NCBI GenBank assembly: GCA_017552705.1
Contig: JAFZOY010000050.1
Span: forward strand, 1 to 50,947
Length of the DNA: 50,947 nt
Source of the DNA: Bacteroidales bacterium
Lineage (GTDB): Bacteria; Bacteroidota; Bacteroidia; Bacteroidales; UBA1715
Reading direction: 5' to 3'
Part shown: positions 34,178 to 42,500 of the stretch, piece after piece
Layout of the letters: the number at the start of each line of letters is the position of its first letter
How positions within the stretch are numbered: the first letter of the stretch is position 1
The notes under the pieces: model-generated
Seen by the model: the letters and a program-made list of their open reading frames with translations, nothing else
Told to the model about the DNA's origin: nothing
Databases searched by the model: none
Program-made: the position numbers and the translations under genes

Positions 34178-34198
34178 TATATGAATAAATTTTCGATA

Positions 34199-35389
34199 AT
34201 GAGAAACCTGATTCTTTGTTGTACATTTTTGATTGCGACAGTGCAAGCATTTTCGCAAATTGAGGTGAAATTTTCACCAGACAATTCAAAGGCTAAAATG
34301 TGCTACACCGAAGACAACAACGGCATTGCTGTGAAAGAAACCAACGTACGTTTCAAAAACTCATCGTCGTACGACGACCCTTGCTGGTATGTGTGGAACT
34401 TTGGCGACGGCTCCACAGATTCGCTATTGGTTTCCAGAACATTCTCAACGTATGTGGAACACACGTACAAAACCGATGGTATCTACACGGTGAGCCTTAT
34501 GATAATGGATTCGGTTGAAATTGCCAAAACAATAAAGAAAGGCAAACTGAAAACTGCTGAATACATTTCATCGTCAGGGGATTCCGTTCTTCTTTCGCTC
34601 ACCTATCTTGACGAAGATTTAGCTGAATGTCAGGCTAATGCAAAAATTTCATTCCTGAAATTCGGACAAAAAGTTGCGAAAAACGCTATCGAGGTGTTTA
34701 GTCCAATAGCCGACGGGCCAAATTTCACCTACGAAATCGACGATCCAAGTTCCGAAACACGAAAAGCAGGCTTGGAATCGTTTGTATATATTCTTTCAGT
34801 AAACAAAAACACGTTCAAGCCACATAAAGACGATATTTGGAAATATTACTGGAGCATTTACGATGGACCAACAAAAATTAAAGAAATAGCACTCGATTCA
34901 ACCGAATATAGATTCACATTTCCAAAGGAAAATGTTGATCCGGGCTACTCCGTAACATTAAAAATCGCTCTCGACAGCACCAAATTCGAAGACGAGCAAG
35001 ATATTGAATACTACGACCTTACGGGTTGCACTGCAAGTCAAACAATTAAAGTGAAAGTCTCGGATTATTTCTTTACCGACAGTACCCGTAACGAAAAAGA
35101 TATTGATGACCGCGAACCTGCGATTCCTAATATTTTCACGCCTGGCGGCAACGACGAAAATGATGTTTTCTACTTCAACACCAACGGAATTGACGAATTC
35201 ACAATCTGGATTTACAATAACAACGGCACATTGGTGTATAAAAAAGTTGCCAAAGCAATTTCGTGGACTGGTGACGACAATTCAGGTCACAACTGTCCAT
35301 CGGGAACATATTATTATGTGATAAAATCAACCAGTAGCGATAAACGTCACAACACGGCAGGTTTCATACAACTATTCCGACAAAATTAG
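34199..35389 (+). CDS. PKD-domain protein with T9SS type B (gliding-motility-type) C-terminal domain
   Basis: 396 residues from ATG 34199; this start gives a clean signal peptide (MRNLILCCTFLIATVQAFSQ) after a strong promoter. ATGs at 34139 and 34181 would put charged residues in front. A PKD domain occupies about 40-125 (YVWNFGDGSTDSLLVSRTFS, EHTYKTDGIYTVSLMIMD). The C-terminal 90 residues are the CHU_C/type B sorting domain: AIPNIFTPGGNDENDVFYF, EFTIWIYNNNGTLVYKK, CPSGTYYYVIKS. It would cross the outer membrane by T9SS and stay on the surface, with PorP/SprF-type proteins as known partners for type B cargo. Nine nt before the O-antigen-ligase-like gene. Confidence 0.88.
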   Translation: MRNLILCCTFLIATVQAFSQIEVKFSPDNSKAKMCYTEDNNGIAVKETNVRFKNSSSYDDPCWYVWNFGDGSTDSLLVSRTFSTYVEHTYKTDGIYTVSLMIMDSVEIAKTIKKGKLKTAEYISSSGDSVLLSLTYLDEDLAECQANAKISFLKFGQKVAKNAIEVFSPIADGPNFTYEIDDPSSETRKAGLESFVYILSVNKNTFKPHKDDIWKYYWSIYDGPTKIKEIALDSTEYRFTFPKENVDPGYSVTLKIALDSTKFEDEQDIEYYDLTGCTASQTIKVKVSDYFFTDSTRNEKDIDDREPAIPNIFTPGGNDENDVFYFNTNGIDEFTIWIYNNNGTLVYKKVAKAISWTGDDNSGHNCPSGTYYYVIKSTSSDKRHNTAGFIQLFRQN

Positions 35390-35398
35390 CGGTGCGCT

Positions 35399-36973
35399 AT
35401 GCAATCCCTATTCAAAAATTATTCACAGACGGTATATGTCGTAATTCTTATATTGTGTTCTGCCGCAATCCTTTGGGGGAACTTTTTGATTACACTCTCA
35501 AGCATACTTTTAATCACTTTTTGGATTCTCGATGGAAACCATAAGCAACGTTTCGCCACACTTTGGAGCAATAAAGCAGCTATATGTTACCTCATTATAA
35601 TAACCTTGATTTTAGTGCGCTGTTTAGTGCAATTTCCTCATCAAGCAGCCATTCGGGCATTTACAAAATATATTCCTTTTTTATTATTTATATTCACACT
35701 CGGCAGTTATAAAGAACTGACTCCCAAGCAATTCAAAATAATCATTTTTGTTTTTATCGGTTCACTTGACTGTAACACAATAGTGTGTGTGATACAACAG
35801 TTTCTCAACCAAACCGATACGAGCAATTTCAGAGCAGTTGGAAAATATATGTCGTACATACGGCTTTCACTTTTCACAATAGTTGCCTGCGCAGCCTGCG
35901 TTCATTTTCTTTTTTACAACAAACACAGCAATCTCTCAAAAGCGGAACGGATATTTCTTTGGATGTCAGCAATTTGGCTTACCATTGTGATTATTTTCCT
36001 AAAAACATTGATAGGGTATATTATTTATGCTCTGTTGGCAACAATATTCGTTATTTCACAAATCAGGCGAAGTTATTCTTCCAAAGTTTCCATAACGATT
36101 CTTGCGATTTTCGCCACAATGTTGCTGGCCGTCGGAACTATACTCTATTCCGAAGCACGGTATTTTATTTTCACAGACACAATCAATGCGGAAACACTTG
36201 ACACACATACGCAACATGGAAACAAATATATACCCTACAAACAAGGTAGCCAAGCGGAAAATGGACATTGGGCGAATCTGTACGTCTGTCCCGAAGAATT
36301 GGATAGTTGTTGGCAAGCCCGTACTGGCATTAGCTCCATTTGGGCTGTCGGTGACAATGGATTTTCCTATTTCCCGACTGTTTGTCGCTATATGGCATCG
36401 AAAAACCTGAGAAAAGACGCCGAAGGTTTCGCCCAACTAACTGACTCTGACATAGTAAACATACAAAACGGTTTCACAAACTATCGTTTTCCATCGAACT
36501 CCAACATACGCAAACGCATCTATGAAGCATTTTGGGAAATTCACAGTTATACCAATGGTGACAATCCTAATGGGCATTCCATTACACAACGATTGGAATT
36601 TCTCGCCTGTGCGAAAAAAGTCGCCGACACATATCCGTGGATTGGAGCCGGAGCCTTTGCACAAACAGAAATGTTCAAATTTTACGAGCAAGACAAAATC
36701 CTCCAGCAAACAAATTGGAACCTTCCACACAACCAATACATGCTAATGTGCGTTACCACTGGATATTTGGGACTTGCTATTTTTATACTCTGTTTTGTAG
36801 GAATGATTGTATTTAGCCGAAAGAAATGGAATGCGCTTACTATAAGCTGGTTTATCACCACACTCATTTCATTTCTAAGCGAAGACACCATGAACACGCT
36901 TGCCGGCACGGCTTTCTGCGCATATCTCGGAGGCATTATATTATTTACCCAGCCAAATATACAAGGCGAATAG
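35399..36973 (+). CDS. O-antigen ligase-like (WaaL/Wzy_C) membrane protein
   Basis: 524 residues with about ten transmembrane helices (VYVVILILCSAAILWGNFL, YLIIITLILVRCLV, ...). The large periplasmic loop at about 265-440 ends in LPHNQYMLMCVTTGYLGLA, the HNxxL...GxxGL signature of Wzy_C/O-antigen ligases, with the conserved His. A basic cytosolic stretch is present near RRSYSSK. Expected role: transfer of an undecaprenyl-linked glycan to lipid A core, or polymerisation of a surface glycan, in the inner membrane facing the periplasm. In Bacteroidota such a ligase can also make A-LPS that anchors T9SS cargo; its place directly after a T9SS cargo gene fits but does not prove this. Confidence 0.78.
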   Translation: MQSLFKNYSQTVYVVILILCSAAILWGNFLITLSSILLITFWILDGNHKQRFATLWSNKAAICYLIIITLILVRCLVQFPHQAAIRAFTKYIPFLLFIFTLGSYKELTPKQFKIIIFVFIGSLDCNTIVCVIQQFLNQTDTSNFRAVGKYMSYIRLSLFTIVACAACVHFLFYNKHSNLSKAERIFLWMSAIWLTIVIIFLKTLIGYIIYALLATIFVISQIRRSYSSKVSITILAIFATMLLAVGTILYSEARYFIFTDTINAETLDTHTQHGNKYIPYKQGSQAENGHWANLYVCPEELDSCWQARTGISSIWAVGDNGFSYFPTVCRYMASKNLRKDAEGFAQLTDSDIVNIQNGFTNYRFPSNSNIRKRIYEAFWEIHSYTNGDNPNGHSITQRLEFLACAKKVADTYPWIGAGAFAQTEMFKFYEQDKILQQTNWNLPHNQYMLMCVTTGYLGLAIFILCFVGMIVFSRKKWNALTISWFITTLISFLSEDTMNTLAGTAFCAYLGGIILFTQPNIQGE

Positions 36974-36995
36974 TGCATTACGCGACGAATTTTGT

Positions 36996-37003
36996 TACAT
37001 TTG
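36996..37003 (+). promoter_or_regulatory. Putative -7 element abutting the OMPLA-like gene
   Basis: TACATTTG ends 7 nt before the GTG at 37010, another start with hardly any leader. Confidence 0.4.
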
Positions 37004-37009
37004 CGTCCT

Positions 37010-37981
37010 GTGAAAAAATTTTTCGCCATAGTATGCTGTATTATCGCAATCGCAACCGCAACTGCAGTTGCGCAGACCGACACGTCATCATCGTTCAAAT
37101 GGAACGAAATCCTAAAATGGGATGAAATCACATGGGACGAGTCGCTGAACCTATTCTACGAGCCAGGCTATATAACCATGGGTGGTGGGTTCGGAAACAT
37201 TGAGCCTTTGCTGTTCGAGGCAAACATCATTCCCTATTACCGAATCAGTTTCGATGCGGTAAAAAAGTGGGCATTTCTAATTTCCCCGCAAGTAATTCTC
37301 CGCATGTACAACGAATATTCCTACCCAGTCCGCACGCCATCGTACAAACCGAGAGTTATACTTGTCCACCAATCATCGGAACGTACGGCTGAATACCACG
37401 ACTGGTTCCAATACATTTCGTGGTATCACCATTCCAATGGTCAGGATGGATATTTCTACACCGATTCCACAAACACAAGCATCAACTACCAAAACGGCAG
37501 TTTCTCTTCGAACTGGATAGAGGCCGGTATATTTGCATCGCGGGCGCATAGCAGCCGCCAATACTACTCACGTATTTCTGGTTCGTATTGCCACCAACGC
37601 GATACTATGCTCAACGGGTTATATGGCAGATGGAGATTGAATTTTGAAGTGACGTTTGACTGGAACATAGCGAAAACACTGAGTAACCTCAACATTCCAT
37701 CGTTCGACGGCAAAGAAACAATCCTATCGAACACAATAAAACTGGGACTTATTTGCGGAAACATACAAGATTACGCATTTCTCGACTTTCAACGATGCAT
37801 ATTGGATTACTGCATATCGTTCAAACCTGGATTTTTGCAGGATGTTACAATTTTTGCCCAATATTATTGGGGCGAAGACTACTACAACATATATTTCAAC
37901 CGAATTCTCCGTGTATTTAGAATCGGTATTGCAGCGCAGAGCAAATTTTTTGTAAAGAATAGTACAATAAAGAAAAACTAA
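37010..37981 (+). CDS. Outer-membrane phospholipase A-like protein
   Basis: 323 residues from GTG 37010, giving the signal peptide MKKFFAIVCCIIAIATATAVAQ; a TTG at 36992 adds six residues and overlaps the promoter. Motif YHHSNGQ at 139-145 matches the OMPLA signature NHDSNGR, with His140 and Ser142 in the places of E. coli catalytic His142 and Ser144. Asn168 (SSNWIEAG) could be the third residue, displaced by an insert of about 14 residues. The rest is alternating aromatic beta-strands ending YFNRILRVFRIGIAA, like the OMPLA C-terminus. Expected activity: Ca-dependent hydrolysis of outer-leaflet phospholipids, keeping outer-membrane asymmetry. Confidence 0.75.
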   Translation: MKKFFAIVCCIIAIATATAVAQTDTSSSFKWNEILKWDEITWDESLNLFYEPGYITMGGGFGNIEPLLFEANIIPYYRISFDAVKKWAFLISPQVILRMYNEYSYPVRTPSYKPRVILVHQSSERTAEYHDWFQYISWYHHSNGQDGYFYTDSTNTSINYQNGSFSSNWIEAGIFASRAHSSRQYYSRISGSYCHQRDTMLNGLYGRWRLNFEVTFDWNIAKTLSNLNIPSFDGKETILSNTIKLGLICGNIQDYAFLDFQRCILDYCISFKPGFLQDVTIFAQYYWGEDYYNIYFNRILRVFRIGIAAQSKFFVKNSTIKKN

Positions 37982-38008
37982 CCTACTTAAACGTATTTGC
38001 GGAAACCA

Positions 38009-38266
38009 TCACAACAATCTTTTTTCCGTTGTTTTCGCTGTGCGTGTAAAATGTTCGAAATCAAAATTTTCGAGCAACACAACATCTGATTTTTTGTTAG
38101 GATTATAGCATATCACGCCATTGTAAAACTCCACACAAGAATGTTCTTGGTATGGCAATGTGTTTTGTTCCAGATAAATTGTGTCCGATTGTTCGTCAAC
38201 AACGAGTGTCGCCAATTTGTAATACCGTTCGCCATCGAAAATATACTGTGCAGAAAGTCGCCGCAT
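38009..38266 (-). CDS. 85-residue protein resembling an amidohydrolase without its catalytic barrel
   Basis: Residues 1-54 (MRRLSAQYIFDGERYYKLAT..., SCVEFYNGVIC) look like the N-terminal beta-strands of Bacteroidota amidohydrolases, which I recall as beginning MRR-I-SA-x-Y-I/V and reading VEFYNGIIxPGFVNxHCHLE just before the metal site. Here the chain leaves that pattern after VEFYNGVIC. The last 28 residues (NPNKKSDVVLLENFDFEHF..., TTEKRLL) resemble the C-terminal beta-strand of the same family (GLNLI...LT..T.vRRL). The TIM barrel with all metal ligands would be gone. It lies 11 nt after the DUF4296 gene, where such amidohydrolases often sit. It may be a remnant or a small protein with a new role. 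Confidence 0.55.
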   Translation of the reverse strand: MRRLSAQYIFDGERYYKLATLVVDEQSDTIYLEQNTLPYQEHSCVEFYNGVICYNPNKKSDVVLLENFDFEHFTRTAKTTEKRLL

Positions 38267-38277
38267 TGTTATTTCGA

Positions 38278-38628
38278 TTATTTTTCCTGATTGATTTTCA
38301 TAACATTCAATGAATCAATCACCTTCTCGTAAATATCTTTGATTTTGCCTTCTACCGCATAATATTCAAAACTCTTACGGAAAATACTATCATTACACTC
38401 ATGTTTGCTAAGCACAAGAGAATCATAGCATTCCTCTGTCAATTTCACTTCCCGTTTTTCCACGGAATTATACGTTGCAATTGCTGCATCCAACAAATGC
38501 ACATCAACCAATACGGCAACCATTTCCTCTGGCGACAGAATACCATCATCAGTGATTTTCTTCTTCCCCCCACAACAACATAGCAACACGATGCTCAGTG
38601 CCACTAAAACTATTTTTTTACAACTCAT
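38278..38628 (-). CDS. DUF4296 lipoprotein
   Basis: 116 residues. Signal peptide with lipobox LLCCC (Cys17-19). The mature domain matches DUF4296: ILSPEEMVAVLVDVHLLDAAIATY, then SIFRKSFEYYAVEGKIKDIYEKVIDSL, mostly helical. Family function is unknown; it is restricted to Bacteroidota. Its ATG overlaps the porP stop by 4 nt (ATGA). Confidence 0.82.
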   Translation of the reverse strand: MSCKKIVLVALSIVLLCCCGGKKKITDDGILSPEEMVAVLVDVHLLDAAIATYNSVEKREVKLTEECYDSLVLSKHECNDSIFRKSFEYYAVEGKIKDIYEKVIDSLNVMKINQEK

Positions 38629-39536
38629 TCTTTCCCTCTTTGTTTGAATTCAAAAGACAAAAATACCTCGTGCGCACCACGTGAGCCTTCTTTCAGTTTC
38701 GAGTAGGTCATATCATACGAATAACCAAACGAGAACGCTTCTCGGTATGTATAGCCCAAGAACAAAACTGCGGCATCCTGTGTACGATACGAAACGCCGC
38801 CCCAAATTGTTTCGTGGTATGTTGCACGAATCGAACCCTCAAATTGCCAAGGCGACGCATACACTTTTCGTGCTACCACAGAGGCATCACACTTCAACGT
38901 TTTGGAAATATTGTATTTACAGCCCACCATCATATTGAGGTGACTTTTGAAGCGATTCATAGCATTGTCAACCACCAACGTATCATCGTAGATTTCGATT
39001 CTGTTGTTAAACAACTGGTCAACCGACATACCGACAAAATAGTGCCGCATATCATAATAAACACCAAATGAGGCATCTGGACGAATTGATGAGTAGATTG
39101 ATTCATCGAGGCTGGTTTCTTCTTCCAAAAATCTAATTTTCGATAAGTCTATGGCATATTTTATAACGCCTATATTGAGTCCCATAGCCAACCTCGAATA
39201 ACGATTCACGTTCAAATGATATGAATAAGCGCCATACACGCCAAATTTGCTGAACGCACCTTGGCTGTCGTTGTAAATCATACCGCCCCATCCCATAGGT
39301 TGGCTGCTCAACTTTCCAGTAAGTGTGATTGTTGCAGTAATAGGTGCGTTTTCAATTCCCACAAATTGATAGCGGTTATTGACCTGTGCATGTGCATATT
39401 TCGACAACCCTGCCACCGCCGGATTATACGCAAATTCATTGAACATATACATAGAATACAATGGGGTTTGCTGACCATACGAAACCGTGGCGCAAAACAA
39501 ACAAACCATATATATCAAAATACGTTTCCTCATCAT
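38625..39536 (-). CDS. porP: PorP/SprF family outer-membrane protein
   Basis: 303 residues (Met1 or Met2). Signal peptide to about YGQQ, then the family opening TPLYSMYMFNEFAYNPAVAGLSKYAHAQVNNRYQFVGIE, followed by repeated barrel strands (GGMIYNDSQGAFSKFGVYGAYSYHL, FGYSYDMTYSKL). PorP/SprF proteins act with T9SS to secrete and retain type B cargo; SprF is needed for SprB surface localisation in Flavobacterium. Here the gene overlaps the end of the SprB-like adhesin gene by 4 nt, so it is very likely the dedicated partner of that adhesin. Confidence 0.92.
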   Translation of the reverse strand: MMRKRILIYMVCLFCATVSYGQQTPLYSMYMFNEFAYNPAVAGLSKYAHAQVNNRYQFVGIENAPITATITLTGKLSSQPMGWGGMIYNDSQGAFSKFGVYGAYSYHLNVNRYSRLAMGLNIGVIKYAIDLSKIRFLEEETSLDESIYSSIRPDASFGVYYDMRHYFVGMSVDQLFNNRIEIYDDTLVVDNAMNRFKSHLNMMVGCKYNISKTLKCDASVVARKVYASPWQFEGSIRATYHETIWGGVSYRTQDAAVLFLGYTYREAFSFGYSYDMTYSKLKEGSRGAHEVFLSFEFKQRGKE

Positions 39537-42500
39537 CGTAAAATTGAAATTGAACCAGTTTTAGTTGGAGTATGGTCCTTATCGTTGTATTCTATTACAT
39601 AATAATATGTTCCTATTGGCAATGGATTACCATTGTTCGCCGTTCCATTCCATGGATGCGAATAATATTCTCGTTGATTTTCAAACACTTTCGTTCCCCA
39701 GCGATTGAAGACCGTGACTTTCGCTTCCGGACAATTCACAAGGAACGGAATCACCCACGTATCGTTCACGCCATCACCGTTTGGCGAGAATCCTGATGGC
39801 ACAAATGCCGACGAATATACATTCAAATACACAACAGCACGTTCGAAACAGCCGTTAGTGGTTTTTGCAAGCGCGTACACATATTGTGGTTCCGCAACCT
39901 TAATCTGCAAACCATACAGATTAGAACGAAGATACGTTTTTTCATTGGTTGTCGTATCGGAAATTGTTCCATGTTCTATTCTATCTTCCTTGTACGAACT
40001 CCATTGAATGCTCTCAACGCCATTATCCCCTATTTTATGTGCATACCACGGTTCCAGCACTGGATTTATTATGTATGGTATTTCCTTCATTATACCAACA
40101 GAATCCGTTCCGACAGAAAATCCAAGCGAATCAAGCACTTCAACAGCGAAGCCAACCGAGTCGAAATGCGAAATCGAGAATTCTGCAGGTCGCGATGAAC
40201 AACCATCGATACGATAGGTCATTCTTATAAGTGTACTATCAGTGTAATATTTGGTCAACGGAGTAACCAATGCCGTCAGTGATTTTGCGCCCGTAATCCG
40301 TGCAGAGCGGTTTGCTTCCACAGCCTCCCATTCAAACTCAACTTCTTCCATCGAAGGTTGATATCCATTATAAAAACGAGCTTTTACATTTGCCGTCAGT
40401 TCAAGCGAATCACCCAAACAAATGGTTTTCCGTAACTTTGAAGAATCTTCCGAAGCAATGATTTCCGCCGTTAGAGTGATGTTTGAGCCAACTGTACCTG
40501 CATCGAACGTTTTTGAACAACCGTTTGAACCCGTAACCGTAACTTCATAATCACGTGCAATCAAATTCTTCGCTATTTTTCCTACCTGCAAGGAATCATC
40601 ATTCCATGAGAACGTGTAGGTGTCAAGCGAAGCCGGCGACACAACCACATAATCGCGAGAAGAAACCATCAATTCAGTAACTTCAATAGAACCGTCCGAA
40701 CCATTTTGACGTAAATCCTCATCGGTGTAGTAACTACAACGGGTTGGACGTGTTTTAGTTTTGATAGACATCGGCACGATCGGACTGGTGTTCATTGTTT
40801 CAACAATATAGCAATCTTCAGGATTTTTGGCGTTGGTGATTGTACAAGAATATTCTCCAGCCGTAAGTCCCGACAAAACACGGTTTTCTTCTGATGAAAA
40901 ATCTGTCCACTGGCTATCATTATTCCAACGGAAACGATATTCACTACCTTCGAGACCGCCAGAAACATTTTCAAGTGTAATGACACCCACAGCCTCATTT
41001 GCGCCACACTGTGTTTCCTGAACCGAGAAGACAGCCGTCAGTTCCGAAGGCTCCTGCAATTGCGTGGTATTTTCGCCAGAGCAACCATATTTATCGGTAA
41101 CATGCACTTTATACGTTCCCGCCGACAAATCATTAAATTGTGGATATTCAGAATGATGCAGCAGTTCATCTTCCTCATCGTACCAATCGTAGATGTAGCT
41201 ACCACTTCCTCCCGACGAAATATCAATCAACAAATTACCCTTTCCTCCGTTACACAAAATTCCAGGCGTTTCATAAAAATCAATCACAAGCGGAAGAGCA
41301 TCTTTTACCTCATCAAAATCATACGAGATTTTACATCCTTTTCCGTCGGTTACCAGAACTTGATATTTGCCAGCCGGCAAGCCTGTTGCCATATTTGAAG
41401 TTTCGTTCACATCGTGACTCCAAACATACGTATATGGTTCAAATGTGTTTTCATCGGTTGACAACACCACAACCTGAAGTTCCGCATTGGCATCGCCAAC
41501 GCAGTGAACTGGCTCCACCAATATACCTTGAAGTGTATAGTGAGGAATATCGGAAATAGACTTGGTTGTATCAACAACACATCCATTTTTATCAATCACG
41601 CGCACCGTGAACAATTCGTCAGCCCACACACCGGTAAACACTGTGGAACCTTTCAATGCCTGTTTTTTGGGAACGGCAAGATTTCCATTCTCCTTACGCA
41701 ATTCAAACGTATATGCGCCAACACCGTGAGTCACCTCAACCGAGATTTCTCCTGTTTTATCTTTACAATAAGGCATTTTTTCAGTTGAAGGAACAACAAT
41801 CATCTTTTGAGGTTGTCCAACGGTCACTAATTTAGACTGAATCTTACAATTCTTATGATTTTCGTCGTAAGCTTCCACGTAGTATTTGCCAGCATACACA
41901 TTTATTGTTTGTCCAGAGCCGACGAGTTGATTATCGTCCCCACTATACCAATCATACGTAACTTCGCCCATTGTATTGGTAATCTCCGCCTCAACGGAAC
42001 CATCTTGCGCGCCATAGCACATTGCATCAGTTGATTTAACAGAAAGTTCCAATACTTTTTCTTCCACCGTCACCTCATCTATAAACTCACAGTCTGTATT
42101 GTCGATAGCGGAAACCGTATATTTTCCATTGCGGAGCGATTCTGCCGTTGCCTGCGTAGCAACCACTTCACCAGTTTCCACATTCGTCCACATATAATTA
42201 TGGTAACCTGCTGTCGATTCGTTATCAATATGAAGTGTGTATGTATCACCATTACAGAGCGATTTATCATAAACGAACGTTCCTTTTGCAGTAATGTCGC
42301 TGTTTTTCAACGTGAATGTGGTATCGAACGTACACGTACCATCGGTAAGAGTAAGTGCATACGTACCAACAGACAAATTGGAAATTGTGTTGGAATTCGA
42401 ACTATTTTCAGTAGAGGAAATCGGAGAACCATTTCGGGTCCAAGAGTACGAGTAGCCCGTTTCCTGACTGCTTTGTATTGTTCCTACCGCGTTTACAGTA

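Noticed and set aside
34043..34198. Longer N-terminus of the PKD/T9SS protein
   Set aside because: It would overlap the BatA gene end and place charged residues before a perfect signal peptide that begins at 34199.
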